DNA from: Herbaspirillum sp. RV1423
Lineage (GTDB): Bacteria > Pseudomonadota > Gammaproteobacteria > Burkholderiales > Burkholderiaceae_D
NCBI RefSeq assembly: GCF_000577615.1
Contig: NZ_CBXX010000009.1
Location: forward strand, 110,639 to 174,638
DNA length: 64,000 nucleotides
Direction of reading: 5' to 3'
Shown: positions 17,651 through 26,535 of the stretch, one piece after another
Numbering within the stretch: position 1 is the first letter of the stretch
Layout: each line of letters opens with the position of its first letter
Position numbers and translations under genes: made by a program
The notes under the pieces: generated by a model
The model's input: the letters and a program-made list of their open reading frames with translations, nothing else
Databases searched by the model: none
What the model was told of the DNA's origin: nothing

Positions 17651-18796
17651 ATGAGCCAACCGGTTTTGTTTGAAGAACTGGCCACGCAAAACGGCCGCCG
17701 CATCGGCGTCGCCACGCTGGCTTCCGAAAAAACCTTGAATGCGCTGTCGCTCGGCATGGTGCATTTGTTGACGCCGCAATTGCGGCAGTGGGCGGCGGAT
17801 GCCGGCATCGCCATGGTGCTGCTGCAAGCCCAGGGCGAAAAAGCCTTTTGCGCCGGCGGCGACCTGCAGCAGTTGTACCGCACCATGCGTGAGCACCATG
17901 CCTCGCCCGAGCGCGACGACATTCGCGCCAATCGCTACGCGGCGGAATTCTTCGAGCACGAATATCGTCTCGACTACGAAATCCACACCTATCCGAAACC
18001 GATCCTGTGCTGGGGCCACGGCATCGTCATGGGCGGCGGCATCGGCCTGATGGCCGGTTGCAGCCATCGCGTGGTCACCGAGCGTTCGCGCCTGGCCATG
18101 CCGGAAATCAGCATCGGCCTGTATCCCGACGTCGGCGGCAGTTGGTTCCTGAGCCGCGTGCCGGGCAAGCTCGGCGCTTTCCTGGCGCTGACCGGCGCCT
18201 CGATGAACGCCGAAGACGCCAAATTCACCAAGCTGGCCGATTACCGCATCGCGCATGCGGACAAGCAAAAAGTCGTCGAATCCCTGCAATTGCAGAATTG
18301 GGGCGAGGGCGACGACAAGGCCTTGCTGGGTCGCGCGTTGCAGAAGGCCGAAAGCGAAGTCGCCGCCGATGTGGCTTTTGCGCCGTCGGCCTTGCGCGAG
18401 AACTTCGATCTGATCAATACATTGTGCAGCGGCCAGACCGTGCCGGACATCGTCGACGCCATCCTCGCGCTCAAGAGCGACAATCCGTGGCTGCAAAAAG
18501 CCGCCGCCACGCTGGCGGCCGGCGCGCCCGGTTCGGCATGCCTGTCGCTGGCCTTGCAGCAGCGCGTGCGGCACATGTCGCTGGCCGACGTATTCCGCCT
18601 GGAATTGGTCGCGTCGCTGCATTGCGCCGCCCGTCCCGATTTCGTCGAGGGCATCCGCGCGCTGATCGTGGAAAAGGACCAGAAGCCGAAATGGAACCCG
18701 GCACGCCTGGCCGACGCCACGCCGCAATGGGTGGAAGGCTTCTTCGCCGACCCGTGGCCGGCGGCGCAGCATCCGCTGGCCGACCTCGGCGCCTAG
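17651..18796 (+). CDS. Enoyl-CoA hydratase/isomerase family, 3-hydroxyisobutyryl-CoA hydrolase-like
   Basis: Crotonase-superfamily enzyme, 381 residues, with the length and text of 3-hydroxyisobutyryl-CoA hydrolases used in valine breakdown. The oxyanion-hole regions are GEKAFCAGGDLQQLY and GIVMGGGIGLMAGCSHRVVT. The catalytic-acid loop is LAMPEISIGLYPDVGGSWFL. The C-terminal half (~180 residues beyond the crotonase core) is typical of the HIBYL-CoA hydrolase/EHD3 subfamily rather than short hydratases. ATG 17651 has AGGA upstream. Its stop codon overlaps the convergent TetR gene by 4 bp. True substrate assignment would need close homologues. Confidence 0.82.
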   Translation: MSQPVLFEELATQNGRRIGVATLASEKTLNALSLGMVHLLTPQLRQWAADAGIAMVLLQAQGEKAFCAGGDLQQLYRTMREHHASPERDDIRANRYAAEFFEHEYRLDYEIHTYPKPILCWGHGIVMGGGIGLMAGCSHRVVTERSRLAMPEISIGLYPDVGGSWFLSRVPGKLGAFLALTGASMNAEDAKFTKLADYRIAHADKQKVVESLQLQNWGEGDDKALLGRALQKAESEVAADVAFAPSALRENFDLINTLCSGQTVPDIVDAILALKSDNPWLQKAAATLAAGAPGSACLSLALQQRVRHMSLADVFRLELVASLHCAARPDFVEGIRALIVEKDQKPKWNPARLADATPQWVEGFFADPWPAAQHPLADLGA

Positions 18797-19368
18797 CGGT
18801 CAGCCTGCAGCCGCCGCTGCAGGCGATCCAGCGTGCGCACAAAGACGGCAGGATCGTCGATCGCGCGCGCCAGCACCAATGCTCCCTGAATGCCGGCCAG
18901 GATTTCCTCGGTCAGGCCGGCGGCTTCCGCCTCATCCCTGCCGCTACGCAACAGCGCGGCGTTAAGCGCCGCAGCCCAGTCGACGAAATAATCCCTGACC
19001 TTGTCGGCAAAGCGGTCGCGTACGTTGACCAGCGCAAACACGCCCACCAGGCACACCTTGCGGCCCGACAGGAAGTAGCGCTTTACTTCGTCGAACATGC
19101 GATCGATACCGGCGATGGCGTCCGTGGTCTCGCGCAGCGGCGCGAACACTTCGCGCTGGAACCAGCCGTCGATATGGCGCAAGACCGCGTTCGCCATTTC
19201 TTCCTTGCCGCCCGGGAAGGCGTGGTACAGGCTGCCCTTGCCCAGCCCGGTGCCTTCGGTGATGCGCGCCAGGCTGGCGCCTTCGTAGCCGTAGGCGCGG
19301 AAGATTTCCGCCAGCACCGGGATCAATTCCTCGCGTTGCGTCGTCGTTGTTGCTGTTGCATCGCTCAT
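18793..19368 (-). CDS. TetR-family transcriptional regulator
   Basis: TetR-type repressor, 191 residues. The N-terminal helix-turn-helix reads AEIFRAYGYEGASLARITEG with the recognition part TGLGKGSLYHAFPGGKEE, which resembles the LmrA/YxaF branch. The C-terminal ligand domain carries no recognised ligand signature. It is the second gene of a two-gene unit, 19 bp after the DUF1348 gene. A perfect TACCGATCGGTA palindrome lies upstream of that gene, so autorepression of the pair is likely. It overlaps the crotonase gene tail to tail by 4 bp. Confidence 0.85.
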   Translation of the reverse strand: MSDATATTTTQREELIPVLAEIFRAYGYEGASLARITEGTGLGKGSLYHAFPGGKEEMANAVLRHIDGWFQREVFAPLRETTDAIAGIDRMFDEVKRYFLSGRKVCLVGVFALVNVRDRFADKVRDYFVDWAAALNAALLRSGRDEAEAAGLTEEILAGIQGALVLARAIDDPAVFVRTLDRLQRRLQADR

Positions 19369-19387
19369 CGTGCGCGCATCGCCTTCA

Positions 19388-19861
19388 TCACAGTCCCAAG
19401 TCGCTCAGGCCAGGATGATCCGCCGGGCGCGGGGCCGCCTGGTCCCAATGGAATTTGCGGTCGCTTTCCTTGATCGGCAGATCGTTGATCGAGGCATGGC
19501 GCACGCGCATCAGGCCGTTCTCGTCGAACTCCCAGTTCTCATTGCCGTAGGAACGGAACCAGTTGCCGGAATCGTCGTGCCATTCGTAGGCGAAGCGCAC
19601 CGCAATGCGGTTGCCGTCGAAGGCCCATAATTCCTTGATCAGGCGGTATTCCTGTTCGCGCACCCATTTCTTGGCGAGGAAGGCGACGATCGCTTCGCGG
19701 CCTTGCAGAAAATCGGCGCGGTTGCGCCAGCGACTGTCCGCCGTATAAGCCAGCGAGACTTTTTCGGCGTTGCGGGTATTCCAGCCGTCTTCGGCGGCGC
19801 GGACTTTCTGGATGGCGGTTTCGCGGGTGAAGGGTGGAAGCGGAGGGCGGGTCGTCGTCAT
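19388..19861 (-). CDS. DUF1348 / NTF2-like protein
   Basis: Small protein of 157 residues in the DUF1348 family (nuclear transport factor 2-like, cone-shaped fold that usually binds a small ligand). Family text: [56 protein letters not shown] and the [20 protein letters not shown] strand pair. ATG 19861 has AAAGGTG upstream. It is the first gene of a unit with the TetR gene and sits ~60 bp after the likely TetR operator. The function of the family is not established; a role in handling a xenobiotic or toxic metabolite sensed by the TetR is inference only. Confidence 0.8.
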   Translation of the reverse strand: MTTTRPPLPPFTRETAIQKVRAAEDGWNTRNAEKVSLAYTADSRWRNRADFLQGREAIVAFLAKKWVREQEYRLIKELWAFDGNRIAVRFAYEWHDDSGNWFRSYGNENWEFDENGLMRVRHASINDLPIKESDRKFHWDQAAPRPADHPGLSDLGL

Positions 19862-19922
19862 GGGGCACCTTTAAGTAAGTTGTGGACTGCTGGCGATGAT
19901 GTGCTGTTTGAATGCACTTTTG

Positions 19923-19934
19923 TACCGATCGGTA
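19923..19934. promoter_or_regulatory. Likely TetR operator
   Basis: A perfect 12-bp palindrome, TACCGATCGGTA, sits inside the wider partly symmetric TTTGTACCGATCGGTAAACA. It lies 61 bp upstream of the first gene of the DUF1348-TetR unit. The ACCGATCGGT core is common in TetR-family (for example NemR-type) operators. Confidence 0.6.
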
Positions 19935-20500
19935 AACAAAGTCTAGTGCGGGGTAAAACCGCAAGCAAGCGGTTTTGGCAATGAAGGGTGACGGGATCAA
20001 CTGTGCTTGGTTTCCATGCGGCGAACTGTAATCCACGCATGTGCGGGCCAGGTGGGTGAAGCTTGCTTGTGCGTCGTATGTGTACAAATTGTCATCAGTC
20101 ATCGGATGACATGTCGACATTGTTCCGCAGGCTGCGCAACCCAGTAACGACAAGGGCTGCAAGGCAGTTTCTTTACCATGATGGATGTCACCGCAGATGA
20201 AAAATAGTCCTCGCTAAATCTTCTTGCGCTGAGAATTTTCATGTTGTACGATGACTGTCAATTAAAAATAATGACATCATCGGAGACACGCCATGCCCAC
20301 TTTCACACGGTTCAGCAGCTAAGCATCCCGCGCGGCCGTTGCGGTTCCGGCGGCGCGTCAGCGGTTTCGTTGTATCTGGTTTGCTGAACGACCAGCCTGG
20401 CCGGTCAGCTTCGGCGTCGCCTTTGCCCGGTTATCGTCTGGCAGGGATCGGACGCCGGCATCCTCAGCCCTCGTTGTCCAACCTGAGACGATTCATCGAC
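19935..20500 (+). promoter_or_regulatory. Upstream region of the uronate operon with dyad, promoter-like sites and a mini-frame
   Basis: No full gene in these 566 bp. TTGTAC (20244-20249) and AATAAT (20267-20272) are 17 bp apart and could be a promoter. They overlap an imperfect inverted repeat, GATGACTGTCA (20250-20260) / TGACATCATC (20272-20281), suited to a repressor. Right after it, CGGAG precedes ATG 20293, which opens a nine-codon frame (MPTFTRFSS) ending at 20322. The remaining ~180 bp to the dehydrogenase start shows no structure I can name. Confidence 0.4.
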
Positions 20501-21334
20501 ATGAGCAATCCGCAAGACCATCCGGCGCAGTCCGCCAAGCCTTTCCGGCGCCTGTTGCTGACCGGCGCCGCCGGCAATCTTGGCCAGGTGTTGCGCCAGC
20601 ATGCCAAACCGTGGACCGCAGTGCTGCGCCTGTCCGACCTCAGCGATCCCGGCGCAGCCCAGGCCGGGGAAGAAGCCGTCGTCTGCGATCTGGCCGACAA
20701 GGCGGCGGTATACGACATGCTGGAAGGCGTCGACGCCGTGCTGCACTTCGGCGGCCGCTCGCTGGAGGCGCCGTTCGAGCAACTGATGCACGCCAATATC
20801 CAGGGCACCTATAACTTGTATGAAGCCGTGCACAAGCGCGGCATCCGGCGTGTGATTTACGCCAGTTCCAGCCACGCGGTCGGCTATTACCCGACTACCG
20901 AGCGTATCGATGCCGACAGTCCGCTGCGTCCCGACGGCTTGTACGGCCTGAGCAAATGTTTCGGCGAATCGCTGTCGCGCTATTACTTCGATCGCTTCGG
21001 CGTGGAAACGGTGTGCCTGCGCATCGGCTCATGTTTTCCGGAACCGCGCAATGCGCGCATGCTGGCGACCTACCTGAGCTACGACGATTTCGTCGAACTG
21101 GTGCGCTGCGCCTTGTTCGCGCCGCGCGTCGGCCACACCATCGTCTATGGCGTCTCCGACAACCGCATCAATTGGTGGGACAACAGCAAAGCCGGCCATC
21201 TGGGCTTTGTCGCGCGCGACAGCGCCGATCCGTTTGCCGAACGCTTTCCCTTCGGTGGAGCCTGGCCGGCAGCCGACGATGCGGGCAACTTCCAGGGCGG
21301 GCCATTCATCCTGGCCGGTCCGCAATACGAATGA
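20501..21334 (+). CDS. udh: NAD-dependent uronate dehydrogenase
   Basis: Short-chain/epimerase-type dehydrogenase, 277 residues, resembling uronate dehydrogenase, which oxidises galacturonate or glucuronate to the aldaro-lactone in the cytoplasm. The Rossmann motif TGAAGNLG is near the N-terminus; the active-site Ser is in YASSSHAVGYYP and the YxxxK pair in YGLSKCFGESL. Later text (SCFPEPRNARMLATYLSYDD, INWWDNSKAGHLGF) is typical of Udh. ATG 20501 begins the family fold; the open frame upstream is Arg/Gly-rich and lacks a ribosome site. It is the first gene of an operon with a lactonase, which would hydrolyse its product. Confidence 0.85.
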   Translation: MSNPQDHPAQSAKPFRRLLLTGAAGNLGQVLRQHAKPWTAVLRLSDLSDPGAAQAGEEAVVCDLADKAAVYDMLEGVDAVLHFGGRSLEAPFEQLMHANIQGTYNLYEAVHKRGIRRVIYASSSHAVGYYPTTERIDADSPLRPDGLYGLSKCFGESLSRYYFDRFGVETVCLRIGSCFPEPRNARMLATYLSYDDFVELVRCALFAPRVGHTIVYGVSDNRINWWDNSKAGHLGFVARDSADPFAERFPFGGAWPAADDAGNFQGGPFILAGPQYE

Positions 21335-21348
21335 CAAGGGTAAGCACA

Positions 21349-22227
21349 ATGTCGATATTGCCGCTCAACGACAACCGCTACGACGTCGGGGAAAGCCCGT
21401 TCTGGCACGCCGCACAGGCGGCCTGGTACTGGGTCGACATTCCGCGCAAGTTGATTTGCCGTCAGAGCGCCGCCGGTGTTTACCGGCAATGGCAACTGCC
21501 GGAAATGGTGGCCTGCATCGCACCCGATACGGATGGCGGCCTGATCGCAGGCATGCACAGCGGCATCTTTCGCGTGCGTCTGGCGGACGACGGCAACGCA
21601 CAACTGGACAAGCTTGGCTCACCCGCCGGTCTGCAAGCCGACCAGCGCTTCAACGACGGCCGTTGCGATCGCCAGGGCCGCTTCTGGAGCGGCGTCATGT
21701 GTCTCGACATGTCGCTCGCGCGCGCCGACGGCAAGCTGTACCGCTATGACGGCGCGGGTTTGTCGGCGCCGGTCGTGGATGAATTGATCGTGCAAAACGG
21801 GTTGGCCTGGTCGCCCGACGGCAAGACCATGTATCTGTCCGACTCGCATCCGTCGCGCCGGCTGATCTGGGCGTTCGACTACGACATCGCCAGCGGCACG
21901 CCGTCGCGCCGCCGCGTGTTCGCCGATCTCAATGACCATCGTGGCCGGCCCGATGGCGCGGCGATGGATGTCGACGGTTGCTACTGGTCGTGCGCCAACG
22001 ACGGTGCTTGTCTGCTGCGTTTCACGCCGGCCGGCAAGCTCGACCGCGTGATTGAACTGCCGGTGAAAAAGCCGTCCATGTGCGCCTTCGGCGGCGACGA
22101 TCTGAAGACCATGATCGTCACCAGCATCAGCCTCAACGCGTTGCCTGAGGATGTCGGCGCCGGGCTGGTCTGGACGCTCGACCCCGGCGTCGCAGGCATG
22201 CCGGAAACGCCGTTTGCGAAGGAGTAA
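21349..22227 (+). CDS. SMP-30/gluconolactonase-family lactonase
   Basis: Six-bladed beta-propeller lactonase, 292 residues, of the SMP-30/gluconolactonase/LRE family. The metal-site positions are visible: Glu in GESPFWHAA, Asn in QRFNDGRCDRQGRFW, Asn in VQNGLAWSPDGKTMYLSDS and Asp in RPDGAAMDVDGCYW. It starts 14 bp after udh with AAGGG before the ATG. With udh, the likely reaction is opening of galactaro- or glucaro-lactone to the aldarate. Substrate is inferred from the neighbour. Confidence 0.85.
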   Translation: MSILPLNDNRYDVGESPFWHAAQAAWYWVDIPRKLICRQSAAGVYRQWQLPEMVACIAPDTDGGLIAGMHSGIFRVRLADDGNAQLDKLGSPAGLQADQRFNDGRCDRQGRFWSGVMCLDMSLARADGKLYRYDGAGLSAPVVDELIVQNGLAWSPDGKTMYLSDSHPSRRLIWAFDYDIASGTPSRRRVFADLNDHRGRPDGAAMDVDGCYWSCANDGACLLRFTPAGKLDRVIELPVKKPSMCAFGGDDLKTMIVTSISLNALPEDVGAGLVWTLDPGVAGMPETPFAKE

Positions 22228-22311
22228 GCAGGCAGAGACCGCGCAGCGGACGGGAATGGACAGGCATCAGACGTAATCAACGCAGGTTCCGATAAAACCA
22301 CAGGAGACATG

Positions 22312-23337
22312 ATGAACAGCACCAATGCATCCAAACGGCAGTTTCTCAAGGCCGGCCTGGCCATCGGCACCGCCGCGGCGCTGCCGGGAAATCTCGCCTT
22401 TGCCCAGGACAAGCCGCTGGTCACCCTGCGCATGTCGTCCACGTTGCCGCTCGACGCCAACTCCGCGCACTATGTCTGGTATAGCCGCTTCGCCCAGAAC
22501 CTGAAAAACGCCGTCGGCAACAAGATCGTCGTCAATTATTTTCCCAGCGACCAGCTCGGCAAGGAGTCCGACGTCGTCAACCAGGTGCGCATCGGCAGCG
22601 TCGACATGATGATTTCTGGCTCGTCGATCTGGTCCACCACGGTGCCGGAAATCGGCGTACTCGACATGGGCTATCTGTTCACCGGCCTCGACCATTCGGC
22701 ACGCGCGCTGGACGGCAAGGCGGGCGCCGTGCTGAGCAAGCTCATGGTCGACCGCATCGGCGTACAGGTGCTGGGCTGGGCGCATTCGCTCGGCGCGCGC
22801 AATGTCTTCACCAAGAATCCGGTGCGCAGCGTCGCCGAACTCAAAGGCATCAAGCTGCGGGTGCTGCCGGTGAAGAATTTCGTCAGCACCTTGCGCTACA
22901 TGGGCGCGGTGCCGACGCCGATTCCGTTCGGCGAGATCTATACCTCGCTGCAAACCGGCGTAGTCGACGGCTTCGAGCACGATGCGCCGACCGCGCTGGC
23001 GGGCAAGTTCTTCGAAGTCGCCAAGTATTGCGCGCTGACGCAGCATATCTACAACCCGCAGACGCCGGTGATCGGCAAGCGTTCGCTGGCAAAAATTCCC
23101 GCCGACTTGCAAAAACCTTTCCTCGATGCCGCCGCCGAGGCAACCGGCTATCAGCGCCAGCGCGCCGCCGACATGGAGCGCGATGCTTTTGAAAAGCTCA
23201 AGGGCCTGGGCCTCACGGTCTCCGCCGTTGACCGCGAGGCGCTGCGCAAGGATGTCGCGCCGCTATGGAGCGAGTTCACCGCCCAGTATCCGGCGGTCAA
23301 GCCGGTGGTCGATGAGATTGTCGCCGCGCGCGGCTGA
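22312..23337 (+). CDS. TRAP transporter solute-binding protein (DctP type)
   Basis: Periplasmic substrate-binding subunit of a TRAP transporter, about 341 residues. The N-terminus has a Tat-like signal (SKRQFLKAGLAIGTAAAL) with cleavage near AFAQ. DctP-family text includes FPSDQLGKESDVVNQVRIGS, LKGIKLRVLPVKNFVST and YTSLQTGVVDGFEHDAP; the Arg that binds the carboxylate lies in the KLRVLPV region. Two ATGs in tandem are possible (22309, 22312); AGGAG is 5 nt from the second. Context with udh and lactonase suggests a uronate or aldarate as cargo. Confidence 0.88.
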   Translation: MNSTNASKRQFLKAGLAIGTAAALPGNLAFAQDKPLVTLRMSSTLPLDANSAHYVWYSRFAQNLKNAVGNKIVVNYFPSDQLGKESDVVNQVRIGSVDMMISGSSIWSTTVPEIGVLDMGYLFTGLDHSARALDGKAGAVLSKLMVDRIGVQVLGWAHSLGARNVFTKNPVRSVAELKGIKLRVLPVKNFVSTLRYMGAVPTPIPFGEIYTSLQTGVVDGFEHDAPTALAGKFFEVAKYCALTQHIYNPQTPVIGKRSLAKIPADLQKPFLDAAAEATGYQRQRAADMERDAFEKLKGLGLTVSAVDREALRKDVAPLWSEFTAQYPAVKPVVDEIVAARG

Positions 23338-23362
23338 TGTCGCATCCGAGTCAAAGGAAACC

Positions 23363-25261
23363 ATGATGAAGACGATGACCGCGCCGCTGGCGCCGGTGGA
23401 AGAAGCGATGCATCCGCTGCATGCCCCGCCCGACGCCGCCGTGGACTATCCGCGCCTGCAACGCCTGTTGGAACTGGTTGCCGCTGCGGTGCTGGCGATC
23501 GATGTGCTGGTAGTGTTCTCTTCAGTGATCTGGCGTTACGCCTTGCATGATCCGCTGGAATGGTCGGAAGAAGTGGCGCGCGCGCTGATGATCACGCTGG
23601 TGTTCTTCGGCGCGGCCAGCGTGCTGGGACGCAGCCGGCATGTCGGCATCGACAGCCTGCGCGGAATTTTTCCGAAGTCGTGGACGCCCTATGTCCTGCG
23701 GCTGTGCGACTGGGTAATCGCCTTTGTTTCCATGTCGCTGGCGTACACCACCTGGCTGTTGCTGGAAGTATCGAGCGACCAGACCACGCCGTCGGGCTTG
23801 CCGCAGACCATCTTTGTCCTGCCGGTGCTGATCGGCAGCCTGCTATTGTCGGTGTTCGCCATGACGCATGCGCTGAAGAAATTCGGCCGTCATGCCCTGG
23901 TGTCGGGTTTGCTCGGCGCGGCGGCAGTTGGCGGCGTGCTGGCCTTGCAGGCGTTCTGGCCGGAGCATGCCCTGCGGCCCATGCATGTACTGTTGGGCGG
24001 CTTCCTGTTCTGTCTCGTGGCGGGCGTGCCGATCGCGTTTGCGCTGACCTTCGGCGCGCTGATGTTCTTCTTGCTGGAGCCGTCGCTGTCGGTGATGGTG
24101 TTTGCCCAGCAGGTGGCGGCTGGCACCGATCACTTTGTGATGCTGGCGGTGCCGTTCTTCATCCTGGCCGGCATGGTCATGGAATACAACGGCATGTCGT
24201 CGCGCCTGATCGAACTGCTGCTGCGCATGTTCGGACGGCTGCGCGGCGGCCTCAACCTGATCATGGTCACGGCGATGGCGTTCTTTTCCGGCGTGTCGGG
24301 CTCCAAGCTGGCCGATGTCGCCGCAGTGGGCGGGATCCTGATGCCGGCGGTGCGCCAGACCAGGCAAAATCCCAATGAGGCCGCCGGTCTGCTGGCGGCT
24401 TCGGCCATCATGGCGGAAACCATCCCGCCCTGCATCAACATGATCATCCTCGGCTTCGTCGCCAACCTGTCGATCGGCGGCCTGTTCTTGGCCGGGATAC
24501 TGCCGGCGCTGGCGATGGCGATCGCCCTCTGCATCCTGGCCTACTACACGGGCCGCAAGGTCGACGTCAGCGTCGTGTTCATCAGGCCGCGCCCGATGGG
24601 CAAGCTGATCGGCGGCGCGCTGGTCGGCCTGATCATGATTGTGATGATCGGCAAGGGCGTGGCTTCCGGCATCGCGACCTCGACCGAGATATCCGCGTTT
24701 GCGGTAGTCTATGCAATCGTGGTGGGTTGGCTGGCGTTCCGCGAACTCAATCGCAAGGTGCTGGTCAAGCTGTTCGTCGACGCAGCGTCGATGTCGGGCA
24801 TGGTGCTGTTCATCGTGGCTGCCGCCGGCAGCGTGGCGTATGCGCTGACGGTGGAACAGATCCCGCACGCGCTGGCGGAACTGATGGTGAGTCTGGCGCA
24901 CGATTACGGCCGTTGGATGTTCATCCTGATTTCGGTGTTGGCGCTGATCCTGTTCGGTGCGGTGCTGGAAGGCGCGCCTGCGCTGATCATTTTCGGCCCG
25001 TTGCTCACACCGATCGCCGTCCAGCTTGGGTACAATCCTCTGCACTTCGCCATCATCCTGGTGATTTCGATGGGTATCGGCTTGTTCTCGCCGCCGTTCG
25101 GGCTGGGCATGTACGCCACCTGCGCCATCGCTCAGGTGCGCCTGCAGGATGTGGTCAAGCCGTATCTGAAATATCTGGCGATGCTGCTGGCGACTTTGAT
25201 CGTCATCATCGTCTGGCCGGATCTGAGTTTGTGGCTGCCGCGCCGTTTCGGGTTTTCCTGA
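23363..25261 (+). CDS. TRAP transporter fused DctQM permease
   Basis: Inner-membrane TRAP permease with the small DctQ and large DctM subunits fused in one 632-residue chain. Residues ~25-165 are DctQ (four membrane segments, with SSVIWRYALHDPLEWSEEVA). A further hydrophobic linker (~175-195) leads into DctM (from ~200: GVPIAFALTFGALMFF, FSGVSGSKLADVAAVG, AETIPPCINMIILGF, FSPPFGLGMYATCAI). AAAGGA precedes the ATG, with 25 bp to dctP. It uses a sodium or proton gradient, with the DctP protein delivering substrate. Fused QM permeases are a known variant. Confidence 0.9.
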   Translation: MMKTMTAPLAPVEEAMHPLHAPPDAAVDYPRLQRLLELVAAAVLAIDVLVVFSSVIWRYALHDPLEWSEEVARALMITLVFFGAASVLGRSRHVGIDSLRGIFPKSWTPYVLRLCDWVIAFVSMSLAYTTWLLLEVSSDQTTPSGLPQTIFVLPVLIGSLLLSVFAMTHALKKFGRHALVSGLLGAAAVGGVLALQAFWPEHALRPMHVLLGGFLFCLVAGVPIAFALTFGALMFFLLEPSLSVMVFAQQVAAGTDHFVMLAVPFFILAGMVMEYNGMSSRLIELLLRMFGRLRGGLNLIMVTAMAFFSGVSGSKLADVAAVGGILMPAVRQTRQNPNEAAGLLAASAIMAETIPPCINMIILGFVANLSIGGLFLAGILPALAMAIALCILAYYTGRKVDVSVVFIRPRPMGKLIGGALVGLIMIVMIGKGVASGIATSTEISAFAVVYAIVVGWLAFRELNRKVLVKLFVDAASMSGMVLFIVAAAGSVAYALTVEQIPHALAELMVSLAHDYGRWMFILISVLALILFGAVLEGAPALIIFGPLLTPIAVQLGYNPLHFAIILVISMGIGLFSPPFGLGMYATCAIAQVRLQDVVKPYLKYLAMLLATLIVIIVWPDLSLWLPRRFGFS

Positions 25262-25333
25262 TAGGGCGGGCCTGAAAGATTTCCAACCAACGGCGCCTGT
25301 TCCGGCGAGCGCCATTTCACTATCAAGCAAGTC

Positions 25334-26101
25334 ATGGACACACAAAAAATCAAAGCGGCAGCCGACCTGCTGCTCGCGGCCCGCAATCGCAAAATTACGC
25401 TCGCGCGCTTGCCCGACGAATGTATTCCGGCAGATGCCGAAGAGGCCTACGCCGTGCAGGACCTGGTGTCGCAGGCGCTGGGACCGGTCGGCGGTTGGAA
25501 GGTCGGCGCCAAGGCGCCGGGCGCGCAGCCCAGTTGCGCACCGATGCCGGCGCAATTTGTCTTCGCCGCGCCTTATCATTTTTTCGATCTGCTGACCGCC
25601 GGTTCGCGCGGCATCGAGGTGGAAATCGCCTTGCGCATGAAGCATGACCTGCCGCCGCGCTCGCGGCCCTACACCCAGGAGGAGGTGGTGGCCGCCGTCG
25701 CCACGGTGCATCCGGCCATCGAGCTGGTGTCGTCGCGCTATACGGATTATCCGGCCCGCGATCCGCTGGCTGGCCTGGCGGATGCACTGAGCAATTGCGC
25801 CTTCATTTACGGGCCGGGCCGCAGCGACCTTGGGCAGATCGACCAGAGCATCCAGCACGCCGAGTTGTATTTCAACGGACTGGAAGTCGCCAGGACGGTC
25901 GGCGGCAACCCCGTCGTCGACATCTGGCCGCTGGCCGTGTGGCTGGCAAATCATGTCGGCGCGCGTTGCGGCGGCCTCAAGGCGGGCCAGTTCATCACCA
26001 CCGGATCGTGCACAGGCCTGCTGTTTGCCGAAAAAGGCAGCAGCGTGAATGCTTTGCTGGAGAATATCGGCAAGGTCGACATTTCGTTCGCGCAGGAGTG
26101 A
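25334..26101 (+). CDS. MhpD-like 2-keto-4-pentenoate hydratase family protein
   Basis: Member of the FAH-like hydratase/decarboxylase family (MhpD, HpcG, DmpE), 255 residues. Text includes VGGWKVGAKAP near the N-terminus, the metal-binding Glu pair in GIEVEIALRM, AAVATVHPAIELVSSRY, and a C-terminal AGQFITTGSCTGLLFAEKG. Family members hydrate or decarboxylate unsaturated 2-oxo acids using Mg2+. It closes the uronate/TRAP operon, 72 bp after the permease gene, so it may act on a keto-deoxy-aldarate or related acid; that would be an unusual use of the family. The ribosome site is weak. Confidence 0.82.
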   Translation: MDTQKIKAAADLLLAARNRKITLARLPDECIPADAEEAYAVQDLVSQALGPVGGWKVGAKAPGAQPSCAPMPAQFVFAAPYHFFDLLTAGSRGIEVEIALRMKHDLPPRSRPYTQEEVVAAVATVHPAIELVSSRYTDYPARDPLAGLADALSNCAFIYGPGRSDLGQIDQSIQHAELYFNGLEVARTVGGNPVVDIWPLAVWLANHVGARCGGLKAGQFITTGSCTGLLFAEKGSSVNALLENIGKVDISFAQE

Positions 26102-26205
26102 CCGCGGCGATGCGATTGTCCGACAGGCGGGAGAGTTAAGGCTTGGCGCGGAAGGGGAAATGCGGGTGAGACGGGAAAGCGGGAAGGTGAAATGGGGGAT
26201 GGCGT

Positions 26206-26243
26206 ATTTGAATGCCGTGAGCTCTGGCTCACGGCATTCAAAT
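26206..26243. terminator. Strong hairpin between convergent hydratase and hupB genes
   Basis: A perfect 17-bp stem (ATTTGAATGCCGTGAGC / GCTCACGGCATTCAAAT) with a TCTG loop lies 7 bp beyond the hupB stop. No T-run follows on either strand, so it is a probable bidirectional transcript end stabiliser rather than a classic intrinsic terminator. Confidence 0.6.
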
Positions 26244-26250
26244 CGAACCA

Positions 26251-26535
26251 TTATTTCTTCTTCTTGTTCACTGCTTCTTTGAACGACTTACCAGCGGAGA
26301 ACTTCACTGTTGTTGCAGCAGCGATCTTGATTTCTTCGCCAGTTTGCGGGTTACGGCCGGTACGAGCAGCGCGCTTGCCTGTGGAGAAAGAACCGAAACC
26401 AACCAGTTGCACGGTGTCGCCCTTGGTAACTGCCTTGATGATGTTTTCAACGACGGAGTCCAGAGCACGTTGTGCAGCAGCCTTCGAGATTTCAGTATCA
26501 GCAGCGATTGCGTCGACCAATTCGGATTTGTTCAC
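26251..26535 (-). CDS. hupB: DNA-binding protein HU-beta
   Basis: Histone-like HU protein of 94 residues that bends and compacts DNA as a dimer. The whole family text is present: [40 protein letters not shown] (DNA-binding arm) and [20 protein letters not shown], with a Lys-rich KKKK end. The start is a GTG at 26535 with AAAGGA upstream; an ATG further up would add a foreign N-terminus. Codon use is biased towards common codons, as expected for an abundant protein. It is monocistronic, convergent with the uronate operon and divergent from the mraZ promoter. Confidence 0.95.
   Translation of the reverse strand: MNKSELVDAIAADTEISKAAAQRALDSVVENIIKAVTKGDTVQLVGFGSFSTGKRAARTGRNPQTGEEIKIAAATTVKFSAGKSFKEAVNKKKK

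Noticed and set aside
23843..26251. An 802-codon minus-strand frame across the TRAP permease and hydratase genes
   Set aside because: The product is dominated by Gln, Arg and His, typical of the antisense frame of GC-rich membrane protein genes; the plus-strand genes have clear families.
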